A stretch of DNA of 64,000 nt from Ruegeria sp. SCSIO 43209 (lineage in GTDB: Bacteria > Pseudomonadota > Alphaproteobacteria > Rhodobacterales > Rhodobacteraceae). The stretch's first letter is position 1, and each line of letters opens with the position of its first letter. The stretch is taken from contig NZ_CP065361.1 in NCBI RefSeq assembly GCF_019904295.1, positions 1 through 64,000 of the forward strand, written 5' to 3'. Below are positions 53,979-62,254 of the stretch, piece after piece. The position numbers were made by a program, and so were the translations under genes. Under the pieces are notes generated by a model. The model did not search any database. It was not told the origin of the DNA and was given only the letters and a program-made list of their open reading frames with translations.

Positions 53979-54693
53979 TTCGAGAGTTCCGGTTCTTCAG
54001 AAAATTATCGGATATCGCCGTTCGCGTTCGAGGCTTGCCGAGAGGCAGCGAAGGGCGATGCAATTCTGAACCGGAACTCTCACGCACCAGCCTCAGACCG
54101 CTCCCCTTCGCGCGCGGTCCGCCCTCTAGAACCGCGCTCTCCGTTCCCTGCCCTTCTTCCTTTTCCGGCCACTCCTGACGACGCAGCGCCTGCGCCGCAT
54201 CCTTCATCCGGCCCATCTCGCGGCTCATGGACTGCGCAAGATCGAGCAGTTCGATCAGCACCGCGCGGTCGGCCTCCGAGACCTCCAGCCGACCGCGATG
54301 CACCGCCTTGGCGAGCACCAGTCCGGCGTCGCTCACATCCTTCGCCTGACGCCACGCGGCGCAGAATTCCGCGACCAGATCACGGGGTACATCGAGGAAA
54401 CCGCACCGCCCGCGCAGCACCGCATTGAGCGCCTGCGACCGGTTGGCAAAACCCCGCGCGCGCCACTCCGCATCGAAGGCATCGAGCTCAGATCGGCTGG
54501 CCCGGAACGCCACCGTCTCGCTTGGATCGCGTACCGCGAGCCCCTCGCCTGCCTCCTCTTTTGCGAGCCGGTTCACGTGGCGCGGAGAGATGCCAAACAC
54601 CGCCGCAAGGTCCTTCGCGCTTTCGCCCGCCGCGAAACGCCGCGCCACTTCGATGCGCTCTTCAAGCTTCAGGTTTTTCGCTGGCCTCGGCAC
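53971..54693 (-). CDS. Relaxosome accessory / mobilization DNA-binding protein
   Basis: About 240 residues from GTG 54693 (VPRPAKNLKLEERIEVARRF); a longer frame to 54786 exists. N-terminal HTH: AAGESAKDLAAVFGISPRHV. A second segment ETVAFRASRSELDAFDAEWR, FANRSQALNAVLRGRCGFLD looks like the ribbon-helix-helix of mobilization proteins. The end overlaps the relaxase start by eight bases. It lies between relaxase and the candidate oriT, as expected for a protein that loads the relaxase at nic. It is intact, in contrast to the relaxase. Confidence 0.75.
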   Translation of the reverse strand: MPRPAKNLKLEERIEVARRFAAGESAKDLAAVFGISPRHVNRLAKEEAGEGLAVRDPSETVAFRASRSELDAFDAEWRARGFANRSQALNAVLRGRCGFLDVPRDLVAEFCAAWRQAKDVSDAGLVLAKAVHRGRLEVSEADRAVLIELLDLAQSMSREMGRMKDAAQALRRQEWPEKEEGQGTESAVLEGGPRAKGSGLRLVRESSGSELHRPSLPLGKPRTRTAISDNFLKNRNSRNG

Positions 54694-55218
54694 TAGGGCG
54701 TTCTCCCGCTTCCAGGAAAAGGATGCATGCACAGACGCGCGCGAGGCAGCGATTGCTCGCAATCGCGTTCGCGTGCGGCGGAGCATTCAGCTTTGCGGGA
54801 AACGCCCATGACAGACCCCTCGGACAAAATGTGCAAACATTGGCCATATCCTGCCAACGTCTTCCTTCTCTCCTTCGCTTATACTTCAATACATCACATT
54901 GCGCAATATTACGTTTTGCATGTTGTGTCTTTTTGCTGGCATTGGACGCCGTCAGGACCCCGCTGCGCAGCGCGACATGGAACGGGTCCCGCCCTCATCG
55001 ATGCATGACAACCAGGTCGAAAGAGCTTCCGAAACTTGTGTTTAAGACGCACGCGATGGCAGGCAAACCGAACGCTCGAGCCGGTCACGGATCGGCGCCA
55101 AGAACACGAAAATGGCCCGCGCGGGATGGCGCGGGTCGCACCCTCTGAGGGCGTCACGAAGCTTCTTAGAGACGGCGTCAGACCCCTGCGGATCCGAAGA
55201 CCCGCAGGGGTGTCTGGG
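54694..55218. other. Transfer-origin region without protein genes
   Basis: Holds the candidate nic site, an AT-rich stretch (54870-54945) with the palindrome ATTGCGCAAT, the GCGCAATAT motif shared with the virB promoter, and a GC palindrome (CGCTGCGCAGCG near 54961-54972) flanked by GGACCC/GGGTCC. A hairpin (55182-55211, 10-bp stem ACCCCTGCGG/CCGCAGGGGT) closes the region and may terminate the small minus-strand gene at its right. Confidence 0.6.
54828..54860 (+). other. Probable oriT nic region (RP4/VirD2-type)
   Basis: CATATCCTG at 54845-54853 followed by CC fits the MOBP nic consensus YATCCTG|Y, with the expected nick between 54853 and 54854. A small inverted repeat (AATGT-GCAA-ACATT, 54828-54841) lies just 5' of it, where RP4 also carries a protein-binding repeat. 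TTGGC/GCCAA flanks the nic core. The site is about 150 bases from the relaxosome accessory gene, and the relaxase downstream has MOBP-type histidines. Function is inferred from these matches. Confidence 0.7.
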
Positions 55219-55230
55219 TCAGTGACCCAG
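55214..55230. repeat. Exact palindrome CTGGGTCAGTGACCCAG
   Basis: An 8+1+8 perfect inverted repeat that includes the stop codon of the 58-residue gene. It could be an operator or part of a transcription end together with the adjacent 10-bp hairpin. Confidence 0.5.
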
Positions 55231-55395
55231 TCCCTGAGAGCGCAGGTCGTCGTAGCGGCTGCGGGCGATCAGCGCCTCGGTCTCGAGGCTGTCGAGGGTC
55301 TCGGGATGGGCGTCTTCGTCGAAGGCGGCGAGGTAGGCATCGAAGGCCATTTCGGCTTGCAGTTCGGCGAGGTCGATGGATTGTTCGAGTGTCAT
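55219..55395 (-). CDS. Small hypothetical protein (58 aa)
   Basis: An acidic helical protein (MTLEQSIDLAELQAEMAFDA, then YLAAFDEDAHPETLDSLETE) with a clear AAGGAT ribosome site. No domain is recognised. It reads toward the oriT region and ends in a palindrome and hairpin. Small acidic genes next to oriT are sometimes anti-restriction or regulatory, but nothing in the sequence proves that here. Confidence 0.6.
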   Translation of the reverse strand: MTLEQSIDLAELQAEMAFDAYLAAFDEDAHPETLDSLETEALIARSRYDDLRSQGLGH

Positions 55396-56028
55396 GATGT
55401 GATCCTTTCCGTTGATCGTCGTTGGACGGATCGTGGAAAAGACCGGGGGCATGAGAGCGGGCAGCACCCGGCACGGGGCGGAATGAAATGGAGCACGCCG
55501 GGGGCAGGTTTGTTGTGAGCGGTGCAACGCAGCGCTCAAGGCGCCAGCCGTCCAGAAACCTGCCCCCGGCGTTGCCGACCGCTCGACCCAGGGCTAGCGA
55601 TCTCCAAGGCCAACAGGTCGACGGAAAGGCGCGCGGCGGTGACACTGGCGTGAGACGTTGCCCCCAGACTCATGCCGGTGAATTTCGATTTTCTCGCCCG
55701 CGGCCAACGATGTGTTTGCCAAACCAGTGGCTTCGCCAAGACGACCCAGGCGCAGGTTACTGGAGGAAGAGATGGGGTGCGCTTGCCTTGCTCAGTGGGC
55801 TCCCAGCTCTCCCTGCGGACAGTTGGTTCCGACTCGGGTTCGCGCGATGCACGTTGTCACTGAACAGAACGATCAGAGCCGCGTTCGCGACCTATCCAGT
55901 CTGACTATCCGCCTCTGCGTGCGCGTCCAAAATATGCGGCATCCTTCGGACACCGGTATTTCGCTGGCCGAGGCCTAGTTCCCCGGAACGAGAAAAAGCC
56001 AGACCGCCGGAGCGGTCTGGCCGTTGGC
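55396..56028. other. Gap with no supported gene
   Basis: Short overlapping frames on both strands lack ribosome sites and family features. The left part (55440-55560) is GC-rich; the right part contains the terminator of the DUF736 gene. It may be the remains of deleted accessory genes. Confidence 0.4.
55993..56020 (-). terminator. Intrinsic terminator of the DUF736 gene
   Basis: On the minus strand CCAGACCGC, loop TCCG, GCGGTCTGG, then CTTTTT. A perfect 9-bp stem with a T tract, nine bases past the stop codon. This is the clearest rho-independent terminator in the window. Confidence 0.85.
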
Positions 56029-56367
56029 TTAGGCGGCGTCTTTGGGCCCCCAGGGGATGACGGCCTGCAGGGACAGATCGTCCTGGTTCGCGGCCTTGCC
56101 GAGGTTCGCGTTGAAGCCGTGGTCGCGGATGGTCAGCGTGTAGTAATCGGCACCGGTCTCCTTGTTCTGCTTCTTCCAGATGCCGCCACACTCGACCAGC
56201 TTGCCGCGCGGGGAACGGCCGAGGACGCGGTGCGTGGGGGCCATCGGGTTCGTGCTCGCGACGGGTTCGACCGTGATGTCGAGGTCGAAGGTCAGGGTCG
56301 AGATGGAGCCGACGCCCTTGGCGGTTTCGATGTCGGCGCTGGTGAATTTGATGCAGTTCGTGGTCAT
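56029..56367 (-). CDS. DUF736 family protein
   Basis: A 112-residue protein starting at MTTNCIKFTSADIETAKGVG with an AAGGAGAAG ribosome site. DUF736 is recognised from GSISTLTFDLDITVEPVAST, APTHRVLGRSPRGKLVECGG, IWKKQNKETGADYYTLTIRD and LGKAANQDDLSLQAVIPW. The family is near-universal on large alphaproteobacterial conjugative plasmids, usually beside ParB-like and transfer genes. Its function is unknown. It is followed by a perfect intrinsic terminator. Confidence 0.92.
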   Translation of the reverse strand: MTTNCIKFTSADIETAKGVGSISTLTFDLDITVEPVASTNPMAPTHRVLGRSPRGKLVECGGIWKKQNKETGADYYTLTIRDHGFNANLGKAANQDDLSLQAVIPWGPKDAA

Positions 56368-57299
56368 TGCTCTTCTCCTTGTTTGCGTTGCAATGATGGT
56401 CAACTTGCAGCTGGCCAAGGCCCGGCCACACCGAAGGCGGAGCGTAGCGGAGAGGGGCAGGCGCAGGTCTTTTTGATCCGCGCGGAATGGCCCACCCCTG
56501 TTCTTTGGTGGGTCAGGGGAAAAAGATCGGCGACAACCTTTGTGGACGGGACGACAGCTGCGACCAGCATGTCATGCAACTCAGACATCGGGAGAAGTGC
56601 TGTGGCCGCGAAGGAAACTGGGTGAACTGCAAACAGAGAGGCTGCGGGGGGCGGTGTCTTCTCTGTCTTCTTGCCCCGATCCGCACTCGGACGATTCAGA
56701 GCTTTGCCTGACCCTGCCTCACGTGCCGCGACGGCAGGTTTCCGTGGCAACGCGATGTGTGTTGTCTGGAAGGACCAGCAGGGAGACCGTCGAAGCATCG
56801 ATACCGTGCTCGGCTCACCCGGATTTCGAACGAACCCTCTACGCAGCCCAATCATTTGCGATGCTTTGCATCGCGCGGATCACCGGCCCTCTGGCAGCTG
56901 TGGCAAATGCAATCCGTTGGTCGTCGAACAGCGTTTGCCGCCAATGATGGCAGAACAGCATGTCCGGCAATGCGAGGAGTAACGCTGACCGAGGCGCGGT
57001 TGGCGAGACCATTGAGGCGACCCGCCCGCCCCAGCGACCGTAACCGAACGGCCGAGATGAAGCGTTGCCACGACCATGCGACGGCTGGTCGGGCTGGCTC
57101 TGGAAGAGACTGCACGGCCAGCGGTACGTCGCAGGGAGAGGCGGCGTTTCAGCTCGGGGAGGGCGGCTGTCTGCAGCCGGCCGAGTAGGGCGCGGTCCTG
57201 ACCAAAGGGCAGGAGGGGCCAATGTTCCCCTTGAATGCCTCAACTTAAAAATCAAAAGTCACTTCAACGGCAGGGCCATTGAGATAGGCGGAACACACT
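56368..57299. other. 932-base gap, no supported gene
   Basis: Several short frames exist on both strands, none with a recognisable family, consistent codon use or ribosome site. The region sits between conserved plasmid backbone and the defence-type genes, so it may hold eroded genes or a junction. Confidence 0.4.
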
Positions 57300-57881
57300 T
57301 TGATTGAGCTGAAAATCGAACTTGTTGGCATTAAGCCACCGATCTGGCGCCAGATCCTCGTACCTGATGACATCAGCTTGGACATCCTGCATTCCGTTGT
57401 CCAAGGCGCTATGCCTTGGCAAGACTATCATTTGCATGAGTTCGAGATTGGCGAAGACAGGTTCGAGGCCCGTGACGAAAGTGACGACAGCTGGGACCCA
57501 AACGATGGCCGGAAGGACGAAAAGAGGTTTACTCTTGGAGAGCTGGTCAAGAAAGGCAGCCAGTTCACATACACTTATGATTTCGGCGATGGGTGGAGAC
57601 ATCTCGTCACCGTTGAGAAGATTAGCAAACCAACCGGCAGACCAGATCAGGATTTTCCCGCCTGTGTTGCCGGAGCGCGCGCGTGCCCGCCAGAGGACTG
57701 TGGAGGGCCCTACTCTTACGAAGAGTTTCTCGACGCGCTGACCGACAAACACCACCCGGAACATCGTGATACAAAGCAATGGGCGGGCGCGTTCGAACCG
57801 GAAGTGTTCAGCGTGCAGCAAGCCAATGCTGCCGTCGGTGCGATGTTTGTATGGGCAAAAGAACGCCACAATCGAAAGTGA
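57300..57881 (+). CDS. Plasmid pRiA4b ORF-3-like family protein
   Basis: A 193-residue protein from a TTG at 57300; an in-frame TAG at 57285 leaves no earlier start. The fold is recognised from LKIELVGIKPPIWRQILVPD, LDILHSVVQGAMPWQDYHLH, FTYTYDFGDGWRHLVTVEKI and ACVAGARACPPEDCGGPYSY. Members are often found on plasmids and beside mobile or defence genes; biochemical role unknown. Compared with homologues the N-terminus lacks only a few residues. Confidence 0.88.
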   Translation: MIELKIELVGIKPPIWRQILVPDDISLDILHSVVQGAMPWQDYHLHEFEIGEDRFEARDESDDSWDPNDGRKDEKRFTLGELVKKGSQFTYTYDFGDGWRHLVTVEKISKPTGRPDQDFPACVAGARACPPEDCGGPYSYEEFLDALTDKHHPEHRDTKQWAGAFEPEVFSVQQANAAVGAMFVWAKERHNRK

Positions 57882-58127
57882 AACTTGGCTTTGGTTTGGC
57901 GCAGCGGCTTCGCCATGGGCACAAAGCTTCAACTTTTCGATCCGAATGGCCGAGCGTCTCCTCGGCCAATCTAGGGCACCCACGCCCTGCTTTGCTGGTG
58001 AGCTTCAGAGCTGACAGCCACCAGTCTCTTTGAGAATTTCAGAGTTTGTCGATCCTTGGCGGACTATCTCACAGGTTATCACAGAAACAAGTGGCGGCCT
58101 CTTTAAAAATATATCATTGTGTCGCCT

Positions 58128-58958
58128 ATGAGCGGACAAGAACACGAAAAACTAAAGAGCCTTCTTGAGGCTGTCCCGACGGGGTTCCTCGTGGACTCCG
58201 CCTGGCTTGAGCACCACGGGATAGGCCGACGTTCATCCTACGCCTATGTCCAACGCGGCTGGCTAGAACGCCTTGGACGCGGAGTCTTCCGCCGCCCGGC
58301 ACCAGGCAGCGCCACCACGAATACGCTCGATTGGAAGACCTGCCTGCTCTCGCTCCAGCACATCATGCACTACCCTGTCCATATCGGGGGCGCGACGGCA
58401 TTGGGCCTGCAAGGCTATGCGCACTATCTCTCCCTCGGCGACAAAAGCACGGTTTGGCTCTACGGCTCAAAAATCCCCAACTGGCTCGAAAAACTGCCGC
58501 TCAACGCCGAACTCCGCACACGCAGCGTATCGCTGTTCTCCGATCCAGAGTTGGGTGTCAACGACGCGCGAAATAATCTCAACGAGACAGCATCGTCCCT
58601 GCCATGGGACTGGAAACTGGTGATGTCCTCGCCGGAACGCGCGATCTTTGAGGCGCTGGACGAGTTGCCGGATCAGGAGAGCTTTCACAACCTCGACATG
58701 GTGTTCGAAAGCCTGACGACGTTGCGCCCAAGAACCCTCTCGGCACTGCTCAGAAGTTGCAAGAAGATCAAGGTCAAACGCCTGTTCTTCGTGTTCGCCG
58801 ACCGCCACGACCATGCCTGGCGCAAGCGACTCGATCCGGAAGAGTTCGACCTCGGCAGCGGGGATCGCGCATTGGTCAAAGGCGGCAAGATACATCCGCG
58901 CTACAGGATCATGGTGCCCGAAGAGTTTGTAAGAAAGGAACGTGGTCATGGCGCGTGA
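58128..58958 (+). CDS. abiEi: AbiEi-type antitoxin (type IV toxin-antitoxin)
   Basis: A 276-residue protein starting at ATG 58128. It has an N-terminal winged helix (LLEAVPTGFLVDSAWLEHHG, SSYAYVQRGWLERLGRGVFR) and the AbiEi domain (YPVHIGGATALGLQGYAHYL, RTRSVSLFSDPELGVNDARN, MSSPERAIFEALDELPDQES). AbiEi represses its operon and counteracts AbiEii, giving abortive infection against phages. Its stop overlaps the toxin start by 11 bases. Confidence 0.9.
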   Translation: MSGQEHEKLKSLLEAVPTGFLVDSAWLEHHGIGRRSSYAYVQRGWLERLGRGVFRRPAPGSATTNTLDWKTCLLSLQHIMHYPVHIGGATALGLQGYAHYLSLGDKSTVWLYGSKIPNWLEKLPLNAELRTRSVSLFSDPELGVNDARNNLNETASSLPWDWKLVMSSPERAIFEALDELPDQESFHNLDMVFESLTTLRPRTLSALLRSCKKIKVKRLFFVFADRHDHAWRKRLDPEEFDLGSGDRALVKGGKIHPRYRIMVPEEFVRKERGHGA

Positions 58959-59865
58959 AGACTATGCCGCCCAAGTGGCCCTGCTCGTGCGGGTACTTCC
59001 ATATGTCGCGAAGGAGGAGATATTTGCGCTCAAGGGCGGGACAGCCATCAACCTCTTCTATCGCGACCTTCCGCGGCTCTCAGTCGATATCGATCTGACC
59101 TATCTGCCTGTCAAGGACCGCGCCGAAAGCCTCGCTGAGATCAACGACGCGATGGACCGGATTGCCGCTGCCATCGAAGGCGGCATCACCGGCGCCAAAG
59201 CGCAGCGCATTGCCGGCGGTGGCGGCGGCGCCACGCGTGCGCTCGCACGCCTCGGCGCAGCCGAAATCAAAATCGAAACCTCCCCCGTTACCCGGGGCGT
59301 CGTGCATGATCCGGAACAACGTGAAGTCTCCGAAGCCGTCGAGCAGGAGTTCGGATATGCGACGATGAACATCGTCGCTTTCGAAGATTTGTTCGGCGGT
59401 AAGCTACATGCGGCCCTCGATCGCCAGCACCCGCGAGACCTCTACGACGTCAAGCTCCTCTACGAGAATGAAGGGTTTACCGACGCGTTGTTCCGTACTT
59501 TTCTGATCTACGTTGCGAGTTCACCCCGCCCGCCGCACGAACTTCTGAACCCAAACCTGATCGATCTGGATCAGCCCTATGCCCGGGAATTCGAGGGCAT
59601 GACGAAGGGAGCGGTCGACCTTGCGGAATTGGTCTCAACGCGCGACCGCCTGATCGGTGATATCCAATCCCGCTTGGATGAGAGCGCGAAGAGGTTTCTG
59701 AGAACCCTGCATGAAGGCGACCCCGACTTCGACGCGATCGACCGCCCTCAAGCGGCCGAGCTTCCGGCGGTCAGATGGAAGCTCATCAACGTGAACAAGC
59801 TGAAAGCAGAAAACCCGGAGAAGCACGCCGTCCAAGGGGAAGAGCTGGAGAAGCTCCTCGGCTGA
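58948..59865 (+). CDS. abiEii: AbiEii-type nucleotidyltransferase toxin
   Basis: A 305-residue protein starting at MAREDYAAQVALLVRVLPYV. The nucleotidyltransferase core has FALKGGTAINLFYRDLPRLS followed by VDIDLTYLPVKDR (the DxD). The family region around VAFEDLFGGKLHAALDRQHP, RDLYDVKLLYENEGFTDALF is present. AbiEii/AbiGii toxins transfer nucleotides, probably to tRNA. The start overlaps abiEi. A third, truncated gene begins 13 bases after the stop. Confidence 0.92.
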   Translation: MAREDYAAQVALLVRVLPYVAKEEIFALKGGTAINLFYRDLPRLSVDIDLTYLPVKDRAESLAEINDAMDRIAAAIEGGITGAKAQRIAGGGGGATRALARLGAAEIKIETSPVTRGVVHDPEQREVSEAVEQEFGYATMNIVAFEDLFGGKLHAALDRQHPRDLYDVKLLYENEGFTDALFRTFLIYVASSPRPPHELLNPNLIDLDQPYAREFEGMTKGAVDLAELVSTRDRLIGDIQSRLDESAKRFLRTLHEGDPDFDAIDRPQAAELPAVRWKLINVNKLKAENPEKHAVQGEELEKLLG

Positions 59866-59878
59866 AGATGGATCAGAG

Positions 59879-59947
59879 ATGACTGATTTCGAGAACGACC
59901 CCGACTACGAAGAATGCTTGGTCACGTTTTTTGATGTGCTCGGCTTT
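59879..59947 (+). pseudogene. Truncated third gene of the abiE operon
   Basis: An ATG 13 bases after abiEii begins MTDFENDPDYEECLVTFFDV, LGF, a start typical of hypothetical proteins with a conserved FxDxLGF motif. After residue 23 the sequence stops resembling anything, and from about 59947 the DNA belongs to a different gene on the other strand. The remaining frame to 60400 is not real coding sequence. It was probably cut by recombination. Confidence 0.6.
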
Positions 59948-60047
59948 CCAACAAGTCTGCGGGCCGCCCCAGTTTCGAGGCGGCCACTTCCAGAGCGTCA
60001 ATCTTGTCTTCGCGCGACAACGAAAAATAGGTTTGGTTTTCTGTCAT
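59922..60047 (-). pseudogene. Truncated AbiEii-like toxin gene
   Basis: An ATG overlapping the DUF6088 stop (ATGA) begins MTENQTYFSLSREDKIDALE, VAASKLGRPADLLE, the usual N-terminus of the nucleotidyltransferase partner of DUF6088 antitoxins (which goes on KDIWVVW). After residue 34, at about 59946, the sequence is unrelated and stops at 59922. The catalytic domain is missing, so the toxin is dead. Confidence 0.7.
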
Positions 60048-60640
60048 TGCGACGACGCAAGCGCGCTAAGTTCCTTGGCCATCCAGGTTGGCGCACCGGC
60101 ACGAAGGCTCAGAAGCTCGCGCTGCTCCTCTTCGTTCAATGTCGCCTTGATACGCCTCAAAGCCTGCGCAGCTTCGGTTTTGCCGAAATATGCAAGCGCC
60201 CGAAAAGCGTGGCCGGCACGACTGTTGGGTGCACGAAGCTGCCAGCTCGGCACATGTTTAAGCTCGACGCTTTGCGCTCCGAGTTTCAGATGACGGCTCG
60301 GCCCGGAAGTCCAATAGACTTGACGGGATGGATTCTGTGTCGAAATACCGAGCAGGTTCGCTGCCGACGCCCCGCTTTGCGACACACGCTCACCGGTTGA
60401 TTTCGCAATGTGCTCAACCACGGCCTGAACCGAGGGTGCCCGGCTGCCGAAGCGGGTTTTCACAGGCAAGGCAAACAATCCGCGTCTCACACGCAGAAGC
60501 TCCCCACGTCGAACCAAACGCGACAGCGCCTGGTCGACCGCGGCACGCTCTCCGAGGTGCAACAACTCCCGCGCCGACAGGGTCGCCCCCTCCGGCAGCG
60601 CTTCAGCATAGGCCTTGATCGCTTGAGATGTGGTTTGCAT
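60044..60640 (-). CDS. DUF6088 family antitoxin-like protein
   Basis: A 198-residue protein starting at MQTTSQAIKAYAEALPEGAT behind GAGGCGAG. Winged-helix N-terminus (LSARELLHLGERAAVDQALS, RLVRRGELLRVRRGLFALPV) and the AbiEi-like remainder (QAVVEHIAKSTGERVSQSGA, AANLLGISTQNPSRQVYWTS). DUF6088 proteins are the antitoxin half of AbiE-like pairs. Here the toxin half is reduced to 34 residues, so it is an orphan antitoxin that could still repress or cross-neutralise. Confidence 0.85.
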   Translation of the reverse strand: MQTTSQAIKAYAEALPEGATLSARELLHLGERAAVDQALSRLVRRGELLRVRRGLFALPVKTRFGSRAPSVQAVVEHIAKSTGERVSQSGASAANLLGISTQNPSRQVYWTSGPSRHLKLGAQSVELKHVPSWQLRAPNSRAGHAFRALAYFGKTEAAQALRRIKATLNEEEQRELLSLRAGAPTWMAKELSALASSQ

Positions 60641-60910
60641 GCTCGCCTCCATGTGTCAGATATATAGCTTAGTTTCTGACGGTTTTCAAGCTGAAGCTTC
60701 CGCGGCTCAGGCTAGACCTGGAACAGATCACACCATTAAGCCGCCACCCCCAAAGTATTCAGGAAAAAAAGAAGAGATCCATGACAATCGAAAATCATGG
60801 CCACTAGGTTCACAAGGCCTGGCTCACATTGGCCAAGCGACATAAGCGGCCCTTAACCGCGGTTCCCTATTTGATGCTATGCCGCAGCGCAGCCCGTCAA
60901 ACCTGATGGG
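60641..60910. other. Short spacer between DUF6088 gene and IS110 element
   Basis: No gene seen. It contains the divergent promoter of the DUF6088 gene (AT-rich stretch near 60655-60690) and a purine-rich stretch near 60765. The IS110 left end begins at about 60911. Confidence 0.4.
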
Positions 60911-62252
60911 GTGGATGGCTCCTGCTTCAACCGGCGTCGCAATGCGCCATAGTGCAGGTGTCAAAATCTGCTTATGAGAGGAGCCACCCCATGCAAGTTA
61001 CCACAATCGGCGTTGATCTCGCCAAGAACGTTTTTCAAGTTCACGGAATCTCCGCAACCGAGGAAGTTGTTTTCAACAAACCGTTGCGGCGGACGCAGTT
61101 TCTGCCGTTCTTTGCCAAGTTGGAGCCCTGCCTAATTGGCATGGAATCCTGCAGCAGTGCACACCATTGGGCGCGCGAACTCGCGGCATTGGGCCATGAT
61201 GTGCGATTGATCCCGCCGATGTACGTGAAGCCATACGTCAAACGCGGGAAGTCAGACGCCATTGATGCCGAGGCGATCTGCGAGGCTGTGACCCGTCCGA
61301 CCATGCGCTTTGTTGCGATCAAGACAGTCGAGCAGCAATCATTGCTGTCCCTACATCGGGCGCGTGATCTTCTGGTGCGCCAGAGAACGCAACTCATCAA
61401 CAATCTGCGTGGTCTGGTTGCCGAGTTTGGTATTTTTATCCCACGAGGGTTCGCCAGGGTAATTGGGTTTGCTGAAGACATAACTCTGGGTGAGGTTCTT
61501 GACCTACCTGACATTGCCAACGAAGTGATCCACAATCTGTGCGAGCAGCTCATGGCATTGCACAAGCGGATCCGCTGGTACGAAGAGCGCCTCAAGCAGG
61601 TGGCCAAAGAAGATGAACGCGTACGCCTATTGCGTACGATCCCTGGTGTTGGCGCTGTGACGGCCTCCGCGATCATTGCCAGCATCGGTGACGGGCACCA
61701 GTTCCGCAATGGTCGAGAGTTCGCAGCCTGGCTTGGTCTGACGCCCGCGAACAAATCCAGCGGCGGCAAGGAGAAGCTGGGACGGATCACCAAGATGGGC
61801 GACCAGTATCTGCGATCGTTGTTAGTTGTCGGCATGACATCATTGGTCCGACAAACTAGGTCACACCCCGAACGCGCCAGCAAGTGGCTGACATCACTAC
61901 TCGAACGCAAACCCGCCCGCGTTGCGACCGTCGCCATGGCCAACAAAACAGCCCGGATCGTCTGGGCGGTGCTCACCCGCAACGAACCTTACAGCCCACG
62001 CGCTGTAGTCTGAGACGAAAGGAACATCGAGTTAGCAAGACCCGCGAGATGATGGTGCATAAGTCAGCCGCCAAAACCAGGACACCCCGCCGAATGGCCC
62101 GGGCGTTACAGCCCGCTAACCTGTAAGGGACCTGGTTTGCGGAACCCATCAAGGCCAGCGGTCAAAACCGCGCAAACAGGCCGGACACATGACTGCTTCT
62201 GACAAACGCACAAATCAGATCAAAAATGTCTTGCTATGCAGGAGCCATCCAC
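60911..62252 (+). mobile_element. IS110-family (IS1111-like) insertion sequence
   Basis: An element of about 1.34 kb with inverted repeats TGGATGGCTCCTGC (60912-60925) and GCAGGAGCCATCCA (62238-62251), exact over 14 bases. One intact transposase. The right end lies just before the large nuclease-ATPase frame, so the element may have cut off that gene's original promoter. Confidence 0.8.
60991..62013 (+). CDS. IS110-family transposase
   Basis: A 340-residue DEDD transposase starting at MQVTTIGVDLAKNVFQVHGI after GAGAGGAG. RuvC-like part: CLIGMESCSSAHHWARELAA, KRGKSDAIDAEAICEAVTRP, NLRGLVAEFGIFIPRGFARV. C-terminal part: LRTIPGVGAVTASAIIASIG, REFAAWLGLTPANKSSGGKE, KLGRITKMGDQYLRSLLVVG. It is full length and unbroken. 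Confidence 0.96.
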   Translation: MQVTTIGVDLAKNVFQVHGISATEEVVFNKPLRRTQFLPFFAKLEPCLIGMESCSSAHHWARELAALGHDVRLIPPMYVKPYVKRGKSDAIDAEAICEAVTRPTMRFVAIKTVEQQSLLSLHRARDLLVRQRTQLINNLRGLVAEFGIFIPRGFARVIGFAEDITLGEVLDLPDIANEVIHNLCEQLMALHKRIRWYEERLKQVAKEDERVRLLRTIPGVGAVTASAIIASIGDGHQFRNGREFAAWLGLTPANKSSGGKEKLGRITKMGDQYLRSLLVVGMTSLVRQTRSHPERASKWLTSLLERKPARVATVAMANKTARIVWAVLTRNEPYSPRAVV

Positions 62253-62254
62253 AC

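Noticed and set aside
55488..55904. 138-residue plus-strand frame in the gap before DUF736
   Set aside because: No ribosome site, no recognisable family and irregular codon use.
56400..56855. 151-residue minus-strand frame upstream of DUF736
   Set aside because: No motif, and it overlaps the DUF736 leader.
59948..60400. Continuation of the frame after the truncated abiE-operon gene
   Set aside because: After the 23rd residue it is the antisense of the DUF6088 gene and has Arg-rich, low-complexity character.
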